From Hydractinia symbiolongicarpus (lineage: Eukaryota > Cnidaria > Hydrozoa > Anthoathecata > Hydractiniidae): 64,000 bases of DNA. The stretch spans positions 5,270,001 to 5,334,000 of the forward strand of contig NC_079878.1 in NCBI RefSeq assembly GCF_029227915.1. The letters run 5' to 3'. The notes beneath the pieces are model-generated. The model ran no database searches and was not told the DNA's origin. It was given only the letters and a program-made list of their open reading frames with translations. Shown here in pieces: positions 35,401-46,901 of this stretch (positions within the stretch are counted from its first letter, which is position 1; each line of letters starts with the position of its first letter). The position numbers were made by a program, and so were the translations under genes.

Positions 35401-38389
35401 TAAAAAAATTAAATCGTCGAAATGTTTTTAATATTTTATTCTTTCTATTTTTCTATATATTTATTATTATTATTATTATTATTATTTATTATTTATTATT
35501 ATTTATTATTATTTATTATTATTATTATTATTATTTATTATTATTATTATTATTGTCGGGGGACGGGATTTACTTAAAAATATAGACTTAGATGGGTTTT
35601 TAAATCATAGGCTAAACCATTTTGAAGGATCGCTTGGTAGTTAGAACGCTGAAATTTAAATCTTGGAGATTTCGAGAATGTCGTTTAATTTTTTCTGACA
35701 GGAAATCAGTGAATGCGACCCTGTTGCATGTGTAATACACGCTATTTTATGACCCGTTATAGCTGCCATTATACGCAATAAATTCTATTCAGTGTATTAC
35801 TTTTTTATTTATTTATTTGATTCAGCCAGTGATTTAGAAATGCTGACGTTTTTTACTATTGCATGACACGATTTATAAAACAATTCATACACACAAGATC
35901 AAAGAACTCCAGACCTGTTTAAATAATAGAGTACTGTCGCGACAATTTGAAAACCTGCTAGCGGTTGTGCAATAAAATAGAAGTTTAATTCCATAGTTAT
36001 ATACTGATGAATTAATAACGAATGATCGATTAGCTTGCTGGTTGTGCAGTGGAAACGATATAAGAACTTAATACCCTCGACATTTAGCACAAGTTAATGG
36101 CGTAGTCCTTTTTATGTCCTAAAGCAATTTTAAAAAATGACACCTTTGATCGTATATCTATGATTTACTGTACATGTCAATATTTTACCTTTCTCTGTCA
36201 TTTTAACCTCAAGTAGCCGTTATTGTAGCTGTTTCTAATTTTAGAATGCATTCTTTTTATAAGAAAGCGGTTTATAAGAATATCACTTGAATTTTATATT
36301 AAAAAAGATGGTAAGATTTTGGATATTCTTACGAAAAATGCGTGTATTCAAACACATTTCCGAAAGGCTTTCATTTTGAAACTATCAACACTTTCTATCT
36401 CTGCTTTCATATTTTGCTTTCTTTTTTACATCTAGTCAACTCATTCCAATTTGTATTTTTATAGCCCTGATGTGAAACCACCACGCAACGAACGTCGGAC
36501 ACTTAAACTCTCGAAAAACAATGAACAAGGCTTTGGATTTTGGTTGCAGGTATGTGCAGAAAATTCGTGTTTGTAGTTACACCAGACTACGAAATAAACA
36601 AGTTATATTTTGACTCGTTAGGGAGTAAGGTTTTCTACTCGCTAAACCTTCCATAATGGCGAATTCTCTTCTCGATTACCCATATTGTTTCATTTGATAC
36701 ACTAGTCTCAATATCCACCTGCATAGGAACTGTGTTGTTTTCTTAGACATACGGTTTCGGTAAACAAAAAGAAACAGCGCAAAAGAAAACATTCGTTCGC
36801 TACGTAGAAGATGAAGGTCCCGCCTATTTAGCCGGTCTCCGAGAGGGTGACGTCATAGTGGAAGTAAATAGTCAGAATGTTGAAGAGACAGAACATTTAA
36901 AGATTGTCGACCTGATAACAGAAGCAAAACAAGAACTGATGTAAGAATTAATTCCTTCATCTTTACTTTGTTCGCTTTTTTTTACTTTTTATATAAACAA
37001 CATTTGTTCGTTGGGTACACTGAAACTCACATGTTTCAAGGTTAGTATGTTTTCTTAGACCTCCCAAATTCTCCCCGCAACTTAAAATATCTTCCATTCT
37101 AATTTAAAGGTAGCACTGTGATAAGACTTTTTCCTCAAATATCCTCAACTTTGACTACACAATAAATTTTCATTACGTAATCAAAGAGTGCCTTTTTGTA
37201 TTACACAGCCGATGAAATATGAAGCTTCAAAATGAATTTACCATAATTTATGGAGAACAGTCTTGTAGTTTTATTCTTCTTCAAAGAATATTGTCTTCAA
37301 CCTAAAAATAGTTGAAAATCCTCCTCAAAAAGCCTTAATTCTCCTGATACGGTTTAGTCTTACAACGCTGATCAACAAAAACTGCTGTGGTGCCAAATTA
37401 TTACTTTTTCCTAAAGTGTTTCGCGCCAAATTCGTCAAACGCTATATGTCTCAATTTTCTTATTGTTTCTTTTTTTAGTTTGGTGGTGAAGTTTATCGAT
37501 GCTGTGCGAAGAGTAGAGCTAGGTGTGAAACTGAAGAAAAGACAATCCAAATTAAAAGCAAAGTTGGAAGAATTAAGAAAAATAAAGGATGAAGAAAATG
37601 CACTGTTGACTGGAAGTAAGAGCCTTAAAAATGCATGTGGAAACCAGCTATAAAAGCTTGATACTTATGTGAAAACCAGTTCTTTCTTGTTTTTTCTTGT
37701 TGTTCCTATTACGGTAACATTAATCGCGTTAATAATCGTTAATAATCGCGTTTCTTTTCTCAATTTTAGTGTCCAGTTTATCTCTTCATGATACACCCAG
37801 TGGTTCGACAGATATTGAAACCGACAATCTTTCTTTAAATACATCAACAGAATCTGAACTAAGTTCGCTTTCTTCACTGTCAGATGAAGTCGTCGTAAGG
37901 ACTAGTAAATTCGAAAAACGCTCTTCGCGAGTTTTAGATTCGATAAAAGAATTGAATTGCGTCGATACCGTTTCAGCGAGCAGTAGTAGCTCAGACTTAA
38001 ACCTTCCCCATATAACTACGGAAAACGAACTGCTTAATATATACTCAAACCATGTCGAAGGACAGCAATCTTTTTTTCCTCGAACGAAGACGGCGAGTGT
38101 AAAACGAACTGAGAGTATGCCTGTTCAAAAATACGCAACTCTTCCAAGATATAAAGCCGTTATAGACCTAGATGGAAAACATGCTCGCGAATATGCGATT
38201 GAAAATTCCATGACTGGACACATATCGAGCGAAAGTTTTTCTTGTTCTCAGACAACTTTGACAGACGATGAATACGAAGAAGATTCGGACGAGTTTTCTA
38301 CGCAAAACTTGTCGAGGAAAAACAGACCGAAATCTTATAAATTAGCCATGAGGTTAAAACAAAAAGATATGGAAACGATAAATTTTTAA
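29454..38389 (+). CDS. Tamalin/CYTIP-like PDZ and coiled-coil scaffold protein, long isoform (525 aa)
   Basis: Exons: 29454-29724, 29962-29992, 30595-30693, 32452-32592, 36465-36549, 36747-36940, 37479-37615, 37770-38389 (1,578 nt, in frame). The N-terminal ~180 residues are basic and Ser-rich with no known domain. A PDZ domain covers about 193-284 with ligand-binding loop GFGFWLQTYG, EDEGPAYLAGLREGDVIVEV and HLKIVDLI. Directly after it comes a Lys/Leu coiled coil (VKLKKRQSKLKAKLEELRKI). The GFGF-xx-QTYG loop plus an adjacent coiled coil is the hallmark of tamalin (GRASP/TAMALIN) and CYTIP, which tether cytohesin Arf-GEFs to receptors at the membrane. The Ser-rich C-terminus contains SMPVQKYATLPRYK and ends in the last 620-nt exon. 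AATAAA occurs at 38393 and 38440. Assignment to the family is strong; cytohesin binding is inferred from the family. Confidence 0.85.
30060..30395. repeat. Possible remnant of a 'GCGCTTAT' inverted-repeat element
   Basis: GGGCGCCAATT and GTGCGCTTATTAAAT near the left and GCGCGCTTAATCC...ACGGTA near the right resemble the ends of the elements at 39722 and 47692. The copy is heavily diverged. Confidence 0.3.
30835..30960 (+). repeat. Dispersed 'GTGGAAAAATCCAC' repeat family, copy 4 (diverged)
   Basis: GGTAGCCCGTGTGGAAATCC and a later AGAAACTAGTTAATAACTCG resemble the copy at 4031. It lies in the intron after exon 30595-30693. Confidence 0.35.
30995..31245 (-). repeat. Dispersed repeat, possibly SINE-derived
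   Basis: The left part (AACAGCCTCCTCAGTTCTAA...GAGGGTCCT) matches the reverse complement of 43194-43262. Its minus-strand end has GGTTCAAACACCGGCTGAGT, a B-box-like sequence typical of tRNA-derived SINEs. It lies in the tamalin-like intron. Confidence 0.45.
31259..31330. repeat. 18-bp minisatellite, 4 units
   Basis: Four consecutive 18-bp units (AAGGTTACCAGTCGGTGC and variants) start at 31259, 31277, 31295 and 31313, differing at a few positions. It lies in the tamalin-like intron between exons 30595-30693 and 32452-32592. Confidence 0.85.
31955..32341. repeat. 18-bp minisatellite, ~21 diverged units
   Basis: Units of the type ATACGCCTTTCCCAACAG repeat for about 390 bp with substitutions and small indels. 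The plus strand is strongly pyrimidine- and A-rich in each unit. Open frames on both strands (for example Pro-Thr-Asp-Thr-Pro-Phe repeats) arise because the period is a multiple of three. Flanking splice signals that would make it an exon are absent. Confidence 0.85.
33616..33650. promoter_or_regulatory. Pair of perfect CRE palindromes (TGACGTCA)
   Basis: TGACGTCA occurs at 33616-33623 and again at 33643-33650, the full consensus bound by CREB/ATF bZIP factors. They lie about 1.2 kb upstream of the alternative first exon at 34863. Further perfect copies lie at 31635-31642 and 35309-35316 in the same gene. Regulatory function is inferred, not shown. Confidence 0.45.
34863..35074 (+). CDS. Alternative first exon of the tamalin-like gene (short isoform, 415 aa)
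   Basis: ATG at 34863 opens 70 codons plus two bases ending CGA GG|GTAGGT, the same phase 2 as exon 32452-32592. It therefore joins exon 36465 cleanly and would give a 415-aa protein with the same PDZ, coiled coil and tail. The encoded N-terminus is basic (ERRLDSLRRSFSFRSLVKR). A second start site and promoter in the long intron before 36465 is the simplest reading. Perfect TGACGTCA sites flank it (33616, 33643, 35309). Confidence 0.7.
35459..35554. repeat. (TTA)n microsatellite
   Basis: About 95 bp of TTA/TTTA units in the tamalin-like intron. Confidence 0.9.
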
Positions 38390-39721
38390 CAAAATAAATA
38401 CTGCACCCTCCACTCCGCTGGAAACGAGGGTGTCTAAGCAATAAATATTATATTGAAATTCATTTTTATAATTTTGCCACAAAATTTTATTTTTTTTATT
38501 TGGAAGCGAGGCTGTGTAACTAATTTTAAGGAAAGTTCTCGTTTTTTGCTGAAACTGGTACAGACATTTTGCCATGTGCAACTTTGTTCTCACATCTTTC
38601 TGTTGTATAAGTATTCGTGCCTCTATTAACTGTCTTGCTGTACCAGCTTCGTGTACACACTGTCGTAGGGAGTATAATATTCTTTACAATTTTTTCATTC
38701 AAAATACAGTTAAATTTTTCATTCCAGATAACCACATAAGTGAACTGCATGCATCTTTCGTACAGTTAGGTTTTTTAAAATATTTATATAATTTTTTTGT
38801 ATATATGTTTTTTCGCTCTTGCTGATAGAAATACCTTAAGAACATATTTCTTATATCTACATCTGTTCGTAGCAAAAAACGAGAGTTGACAACTGGAGAA
38901 GAATGTGCTTTCTAAATTTAATCTTAGGCAAATTGAAGAAGGGCTTAGCAGAAGGGATAACTGATTTTGACCCTTCGTGCCTCATTTCGCGTGTCCGTGA
39001 TAGAAAGGACTTCGATGGAATTTCTATAACTGAAATATTGCTGAAGAGTTTAATTAGTTCATATCTGCTACTATTTGCTGATATATTCCACACAAGCTAT
39101 CTAATACTGAGATATCGCCGTCAATTTTGGTCAAATGGTATCTTCCACAGGAAATTAAATTTAAATTACCTGAAATAAAACGGACTTTCTTGTCACAACT
39201 AGTAATGGGTTTAAAACATATGTTCTTATCACTTACTTTATCAATTTCTTATCACGTGTTTACGTCAGCTTTAAAACGTCATGTGTAGATAACATATCCA
39301 GCACTTCAAGACCATTCACCAGTTCGAGATCTCTAATTCCTTGGATTTCTAGGCTAATTTTTCTTCCAAATTTATGAACAACCGAAAACGTGAAAGTGAC
39401 TGCCTTGGATCACAACACTAGCAACGATAGGAAAGTTTTAACTCCACCCAGAAAACCTGTTACAACACACAATCCGATCTTATAAATCAATCAAAACATA
39501 GTCATAAAAATCTGTCACACAATGGAAGACTGTATTTCAAACTTTAACGTAGTAAAGGTCATCATGGTATTTTAGCATCCAAGCTGGATTTTTTTTGTAA
39601 GGAATTTTACGTACCATTCGCATATATTTGCACAAGCAGGATACAAAAAAGCAACAGATCATCAATTAAAAAATCCATTTAAAAATGAAAGTAAAAGCTG
39701 ACTTTTATAGCGTCTTTTGTA

Positions 39722-39795
39722 CCGTAAATGCTCGATTAAGCGCCCAGGGCACATATTTAATTTTTTTACTTTTACTGTGGGCGCTTACTCGAGAG
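39722..39795. repeat. Transposon end motif (ACCGTAAATGCTCGATTAAG)
   Basis: The sequence ACCGTAAATGCTCGATTAAG followed by CGCCC, and a GGGCGCTTACTCGAG partner about 45 bp on, are of the type found at the ends of short inverted-repeat elements. Related ends occur at 40250-40295 (CCATAAATCCTCTAATAAAC...GTTTATGG) and at 47692-47803. Confidence 0.4.
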
Positions 39796-40998
39796 AGAAG
39801 GTCATAAAAATTTCCATTTTTAGGCCATGGCTTTCTTTTTAGGAAACTATAATGTTCATAAAATATAAAAGCAGAAAACACATTAACAGGTATAAGATGT
39901 TTCTTAGCGTAAGCGTTTGCATCACGATAATGTTCTTAAAGGAGAACCGAACTGCGCTGTGAGACGGCTACTGATTAGAGTTCATGATGACAGTGTTTAT
40001 TTTGAAGATCATACTGACTGGCTTCTCCTTACTATAAACATATAAATTAATTTTACATGCTTCAGCTGTCATGACAAGAAAAAGTCCTGAACAAGACTAA
40101 TGTTTTGATATTGGAAGTATTCGTTAGATAGATTATAAAAAATTAATGTTTTCCACACAAAAAACTGTAAATTTTGCAGAACGACAACACCTATAAAACA
40201 GTCTGTTATAAATACGATTTTTGTTTTATATCTTTGTGAGTGCTAAATTACCATAAATCCTCTAATAAACGCTTCCTAAGAGGGTCGTTTATGGGAAAAC
40301 ATTACCAAACATATTATAAAGATCCTACAGGTAAGAACAAAAGAAAAACATATCATTTCATTTCAAAATGTTTGCGTCCTTTTTTTTACTTTGTTTTTGC
40401 TATGTTATTCCTCATACTTGGGATAAACTTCCAGAGTCTTGTACTTTTTTTTCTCTTGTTCAACTGATCGTCCAATACCGATGAAGTCCGTTTAAAAGAG
40501 TTATAAATTTTGCCGGAACAACTGAATCAATCTCCCTTTTCTGCTTGCTAATGACAGTAGACTTTATCACATTTGCCAGATCAGCATTTAAGACACGATG
40601 CATCAAACTTCAAAGAGACAGGTTAAAACAAATCACTTTCCCCATTTTCTTTTTTTTTTCCTTTTTTTTTTGTAAATCCCTATTGAAAATTTATCATACT
40701 CTCTAGCTTTATTTCTTGAGTCTGGTTATAACAGATAAAGTTTCATTCAAAACAGGTGGCTTTATAAACGTGGCAATCTCAGACAACATTTCTAAATTTT
40801 ATTCTGTATAGAAACGCGAATTTACCACGAGGTTCATCTACCCGAGCCATCTCTGCATTGAGATATCGCTTGGTTTACGATTTTTACCAAACATTAAAAA
40901 CATTCGAATTTGCAGAGCAATCTAACATTCGAATATTCGAATTGGAATAAGCAACAAAGCAAAATAACATTTGATTTTCTGTCTCAAAACAAAACAAC

Positions 40999-41410
40999 AT
41001 GGCCGATTCTCAAGAAACGTCTTACAAGAGAGAGACGCGTAATTCCTATTCTGTGAGATTTAAAAAGCAAGTTATAAAGTTTGCAGAATCAAATTCAAAC
41101 AGAAGTGTGACAATAAAATTTAGTATCGATGTAAAAAGAGTTCGACAATGGTGTTAATGAAAGCTTAACGTCAACGACTTGATGGGGCAGGTAGAAATTT
41201 TATCGATGAACATTTAAAAGAAGGGCTACTAAAATGTATTTTAGAGAGACGTAGCAAAATGCTTTGCGTTTCTCGGAAGCTTATCATGTTCAAAGCTAAG
41301 TCACGATTTGATGAGATGTGTGGCGAAGATAAATCTCTGAAAGACTCGTTTGTTGTAAGTTGTGTGGTTGGTTGGAGAAATGCATGAAAAGGAATTCTCT
41401 CCCGTGCAGG
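40999..41410 (+). pseudogene. Decayed pogo/Tigger-type transposase, N-terminal DNA-binding half
   Basis: After ATG at 40999 the frame reads YSVRFKKQVIKFAESNSNRS and then VKRVRQWC, the first helix-turn-helix of pogo/CENP-B-type transposases. After two stop codons (TAATGA at about 41155) another frame resumes with RLDGAGRNF, LERRSKMLCVSRKLI and FKAKSRF, the second (CENP-B-type) DNA-binding helix-turn-helix. A further frame slip gives GWLEKCMKRNSLPCR. The DDE catalytic domain does not follow. This is a truncated, inactive copy. Confidence 0.75.
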
Positions 41411-43193
41411 TAAGCACATTACATGGAATCACAGTCCTGATATTTACTTGGGCGCGCGTCGAAGTGATTACGTGGTGCCTGATGCGCGCGCACATTTAGA
41501 GGTAAAAATGTAAACAAACCAAGCAGACACAGTGGAAAACGGTAAAAACAAACAAAATCCCCAATAAAAACGTGGAGGAAATTTAGGTTTCAACATTTAT
41601 TCACAATATGTTTTAACTATGCTGTAAAAACTTGGCTTCCTTCGCGTATTGCTCTTAGCACAGCATCCATGTGCAATCTTTGTTGTCATTTTTATGCTTG
41701 TTTAGCAAAGTAGTTTTAAGAAACAGGTTACGCAAAGTGGACAACTAATCTATGCTCTGAGAAAGCGATCTTTTGACTATAATTACAATCATAACATGTG
41801 CCTTATCGAACGGTGCTTTGTACGAGCATGAATGATGACAAAAACCCACTTGAATCGAACATTCTTTTCCCATTTTCCCAAGGAGTATTGGCTGCTCGTG
41901 CATCCTATAACACAGCAGTTAGTCGATCTTCTTCTTTTTTTCGCTTTGCTAGCCTAATTTTATACAACAATAATGTTTTCGTTACCTCAATTTTTGAGCA
42001 CGCATCTTTTTAGGATAGCATTACGTAATGTTATATGATGCGCGCGAGGAAAACACGGCACTATGATTGAGTGTATTGCCAAAATTTAGGAAGATATTTG
42101 TTCTAGTTGGACTCTCATTTTGGAATAAATTTTTTAATCATAATCATACACATCATATTGTTGTAGACGACGAACGACAACAGTTCAAAAGGATCCATCC
42201 TAGCTAATTAACAGATTGATGCCACCGATCTCTTATTTAGCTTTATTTAGCACCATCTTTAACTGCCACAAAGATATTCTTAAAATGGCAAAATTGTAGC
42301 AAATACAATTGCGAACAATCCGTAGAGGACATCACTTTCCTGTTACTGAACTTGCTACTGTCTGCTAACATGGCCAACTCTTCAGACTCTTCAGCCCTGC
42401 GACTTGGCTCGGTTTCCATATAAACAACCTCTTAGACACACTTTCATTGTGAATGTTTTTGATATTCCAAAGGCTGACTCGTGACGGCATGTGCAGCTTA
42501 GTTACAGTCGCAATTTAGAGGCCAACGACAACGCTACGCGGAGTATTTCTAAAAAAGAAGGAGGTCTAAGCATTTGGTTTTGGTCAAGGGGAAGATTGAA
42601 AAAGGGATGCTAAAAGACATAGCTAACTATTTCTATCTTATTATTTTGACAAATTCCATGTTACCCAACGAGCTATTCTAAGCTGAAAAGTTGCCTATAC
42701 CAACAAATGAAATGTTTAAGGAGCTAGCTACTCAATTTTTACTGATTTGTATCACCACACAGTGGCTAACTGTTAAATTATTAAGAAAAACTCTGTATAC
42801 TTTGATAACAAGCTAAATTTTTACTTTTTAGTTCTAAGCTTACAAAGTAAACAAACTGATATTTTATCGTTGGATAGCCTGTTAAAGTTAATTGAGCTAA
42901 CTATTTGGAGACTGTGGGCAACTTTTTTCAAAGAAATGAATAAACCCTAAGTTGATAAAGTAAATGTGGCCAAACTTATTGTTTTGTGATCGAATTTCCA
43001 TTCTAAATCAATTCATAGACAACTTTTTAAGCTCTTTGATATAAAGACAATTTGTTTCTTTACAGGAGGTAAGCTTTAACAATTTTTTTTTTAGGAAAAA
43101 CAGAGACCGTTGATAGCTTAGTATGCCTAGAACAATTTTAGTTTCTCTCCATGTTTAAAAAAACGTAAGGGTGTATCGAGCAAAAAAAATGAA

Positions 43194-43280
43194 ACTAGGA
43201 CCCCATTCTCAGGACCCTTATTAATAACAGTACATTAGGAACAGAGGAGGCTATCCTAACTAAATAACAGGGGCAGGGTC
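43194..43280 (+). repeat. Dispersed repeat matching 30995-31245 in inverse orientation
   Basis: AGGACCC...TTAATAACAGTACATTAGGA and AGAGGAGGCTATCC match the reverse complement of 31000-31070 with some substitutions and indels. Confidence 0.45.
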
Positions 43281-43382
43281 ACAATTTCCAAAGTGGGGTG
43301 TGGGGGCTTAGTCATAGTGGGAGATTTTGAAATTTTAGTGACAATATCAACGGGCCAAACGAGTTGCCGAAACAGCTGGGGT

Positions 43383-43407
43383 CCAGGGGGCGCTGTAAGC
43401 CCCCTGG
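43383..43407. repeat. GC-rich hairpin
   Basis: CCAGGGGGC (43383-43391) and GCCCCCTGG (43399-43407) are perfect inverted arms with a 7-bp loop, flanked by GGGGTCCAGG repeats on both sides. This is unusual in AT-rich surroundings and looks like part of a repeat element. Confidence 0.6.
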
Positions 43408-44751
43408 TGGGGTCCAGGAAGCCTACGGATTTTTAGAGTCCTAAAACACATAAAACGGGTATGCCTTGGACTTCAGAAAAGCTTTGTTACGTACTGATTT
43501 CGTTGGCAAGCGTCACTGCATGAAAATCGCATTATTTAGTGAGATAGCCTGCAGATTCTCTGATTGGATAACATCAATTTCCATGCAGTGATAGACACTT
43601 ATTGGCAGAAAATAAAAAGTTATTACGTAGCTTTTCAAATCAAAAAAAGTTACAAACAACGATTTGGATGTTTCCTTGGAGAAAGAAAGACAGAGGTGTT
43701 TCATGTATTCTCAAGATCAAGAAATATCGACACATTTCTGAATGATATCACATAGGAAAATGCAGAAATATGCGAAATCATGTAGAATGTATTGGCATTT
43801 TATTGATTTATTGATCCAAAACACTCATCACTCACTCCCGTTTCATTTTTGTCAACTTTGACCTTAAAGGAAGAGTGGCAGCCCCTGTATAGTTCCAATT
43901 TCTGCAATCTCTCGCTTATCAAACTGCATCGACCTCAGGGCTTCTAAAGTTTTGGTAACAAACTAGATGCTCTTTTGTCCAAAATTTTAAGATAGGTATC
44001 CTGGGTGTTCACGCGTAGTATTTTCTGAATTTTTTTCCTGTATGTGATTGCACGTTGTCTTAAAACGATTGGAGCCGACAGCAAGCGTGCTGGTAGCTCA
44101 CGAGACTCACAATCTGTATCACTGAGATAAAGATAGTAGCTACTTCTAATAGTTACTTTGCGCCCCTGAATTTAGTTGAAGGCCTAATAAGTGGTTTTTA
44201 GTTCTGTAAAGACTAATTTTACTAATAGTATTGGGGGAAATTATACAAAACATGAAGGTATGTTACAGCAAGCTATGGTTAAAACTACTGAAGGTTCGCA
44301 CATTTTAAACTGCGTGAAAAATGCTTCCTCGTGAGTACACTCAAACGAGGCGGAACGAAAATGCTGAATTATTTGAAAGAACATGATTACATGCGGATGT
44401 TTCTTGCGGCATATTTACACGCCTGCCTAATTTGCAAAGAAAAATATTTTAAGATAGAATATATCTACTTCAAAAGTTGTTTAGGTTTTGTTTGGTTAGT
44501 ATTTAGGTATGTTGATGATTTTTTTGTAAATAATATGAAATGGTAGCGAGAGGATTCCAGCTTTAAATCTGTTGTTTTTTGTACTTTTTAATTCACTGTC
44601 TTCAGAAATGGTTCGTATTTTTCAATTCGGACAGTTTTAAGATTATTTCCTTGCGTGAAGTTTTTTTGTTCCCACGTATCTGCACGAATTCCTGCAACGA
44701 GAAAAAATATCTTGATTCTTTTTTTATTTATTCTAGGCATTAGTAGCAGGT

Positions 44752-46406
44752 ATGAAGTATACATGGCTTTGTTTACTTTCCGTTGGATTGACAGGTAATT
44801 TTTTTCTTGTTATCTCATATAACTGTACTACAGCATAGAGTTGTTGTTATCAAGTAGACGAATTCATAATCTCTGTTTAAACAGCAAACCGTACCAAGGA
44901 AAAGGTATACTGGCATAGTTGGACCCAAGGGTCAGAAAATAATACAAAATAGACTTTTTTTGATCACCTTAAAACGATATATTTTATTACTTTATGTATT
45001 ATAAAATGTTATTGTTCGTTGTGGAAATTAAAAGGAGTAATGTTGTTTTTTTTAAAAAAAAATATTGAAGGTGGTTAGGGGGATTGAGGACGGGTACTAA
45101 GGGCGGGTACAAAGTAACTTTATTTTTACCGCACATGTCCGGGCAAAAAGCTGGTGAGCTTTTCCTGAAAAATGAAGCTTTATAGAAAACCAGTTTAAAA
45201 TTCGAATGCTTCCATTTTATCTATAGGACAAAAAACTGCCTAAGCTTTTTTTTAATTTACACATTTTTAAAAAATCTTTAACAGCGCCATTGCACCATTC
45301 TTTTTTACTACAGTCTTGTACATAATTGCAAAAATTTGCCTAAATTTTAATATTAGACTTGATATCATATACTTCCATCTCGTTTTAGCGCTACATTTCG
45401 TTGCATCTCAGCAATGTGATCCAACTGGTGCATTTTCATTCTGCAAAGCCGCTTGTCCGGTCACTGATGAAGAGATCGCAGGAGGAAAGTGTTTAAAAAA
45501 TAAGAATGGTAAAACTAGATGTTGCAAGTTGATGTGCAACGGGGAAGGTACAATGTGCTTGCAAAAGGGACAAACCTGCCAAGCATTTGGATTTACAGAT
45601 GAAGCTCCAACCGCCCCATGTCCAAGCCAAGGGGTGTGCTGTAGAGAGCCGCCAATTCCAGAAAACTGGCCTGAAGGATACCCATGGCCACCACTGTATG
45701 CTTGGCCTAAAAATTACGTCTTTCCTGTCAATTACATCTTTCCACAGTACTGGCCATATGGTTGGTACGAACCTCCAAAGAAGTCATACCCAGATGGTGT
45801 AGATCCCGTAGATCCAGCAGAAGGTGGTGATGGTGATAATACTGACGGGGGCGACGATAACAACGGTGACAACAATGGTGGTGATGACAACGATGGCGAC
45901 GACAATGACGGTGACGACAATGGTGGCGATGACAACGGTGGCGACGATAACGGTGGTGGCAATCCAACTGAACCTCAAACAACTCAAGCTCCAGAAACAC
46001 CTGCTCCCGATACGCCTGCCCCTGACACTCCACCACCAGATACACCTGCTCCAGATACACCAGCTCCAGATACAGAAGCACCACCTACTGCAGCACCTGC
46101 AACGCCACCACCAGCTGCAACTCCGCCACCTCCAGCTGCAACACCAGCACCTCAAGGAAATGTTCCAGAAGGACAAGACACTGCAGGTACCTTTTATAAA
46201 AAACAAACACTCAATATTTTTTACTACCTACACAGTACACCTCTTCTTCTATCGTATTGTGCTTTAACATACAACTTACACGCATATCACTTCTTTCAGC
46301 ACCACCTGTCCAACCACAGAAGCTCGCCAAAGCAAAGAAAATGAAAAAACATTCAAAAAAAATGAACAAGAAAGCTAAAAGAAGCAAGAAGTCTAAGAAA
46401 CAATAA
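44752..46406 (+). CDS. Secreted cysteine-rich, Pro/Thr-rich, acidic-basic block protein (short isoform, 315 aa)
   Basis: Exons 44752-44794, 45389-46186 and 46300-46406 (948 nt, in frame). A signal peptide (MKYTWLCLLSVGLTALHFVA) is split over exons 1 and 2. The mature N-terminus has 12 Cys in two six-Cys modules: C-x8-C-x3-C-x11-C-x9-CC (FCKAACPV...TRCCK) and C-x6-C-x6-C-x13-C-x5-CC. The order and final CC follow the beta-defensin pattern. A Trp/Tyr/Pro block follows (NWPEGYPWPPLYAWP, YWPYGWYEPP), then an Asp/Gly/Asn block, then TPAPDT repeats typical of O-glycosylated stalks, then a Lys-rich tail (KKMNKKAKRSKKSKKQ). No transmembrane segment follows the signal peptide. It is most likely extracellular: a defence, surface-coat or cuticle protein. 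Function is inferred. An acceptor (TTATTCTAG) ends 16 nt before the ATG. Confidence 0.85.
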
Positions 46407-46901
46407 GGATTGTTGTAGCTTGCTTTTTTAGACGATTACGCCATACGCACGCTTTTTTGTAAGCAGCGTAAAGTGTAAAGATTTCGCTGCTTTCAACCCT
46501 AAAACTTAAAAACTTGTCAAGAACAATCTCAAGGGTATAATGTATTAACGTCAGAGTTTTCTCTTATTTTCTCTTTTAACTTGACATTGAGTGAAAATTT
46601 CTTATAAAAAACCGTTTGTTAAAAAAAACTTTTAAATCAAATTTTGTCACACTAATCTTTCCAAACAGGGATTCACACAGATATTGTTATTGCATTTCTA
46701 CGATAAATTCTTTTATATTTTTGACGACAACACGAATGTGCTGGGTGATAATAATAATTTTAATAAATAAATAAATATATAAATAATCTTATATATTTTA
46801 TTTCACATGCATCTTTACTTACTTATTTTACCGTGTCCCTTTTATCAACCTTAATGTGGAAAACCTACAATAATCTGTATAACAACGGACACATTATTTA
46901 G

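Larger units (their letters stand above)
38390..44751. other. Gene-poor spacer with transposon remains
   Basis: Apart from the pogo-like pseudogene (40999-41410), inverted-repeat element ends (39722, 40250), a repeat at 43194 and a GC-rich hairpin at 43383, I find no supported gene. Open frames of 60-91 codons (for example 38903-39178) show no domain and no consistent splice pattern. The last few hundred bases should contain the promoter of the secreted-protein gene. Confidence 0.55.

Noticed and set aside
38903-39178. 91-codon plus-strand open frame
   Set aside because: No domain, no splice context, and within chance length.
45728-46206. Minus-strand and out-of-frame open frames rich in His, Cys, Ser or Gln
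   Set aside because: They are shadows of the low-complexity Asp/Gly and Pro/Thr coding sequence of the secreted-protein gene.
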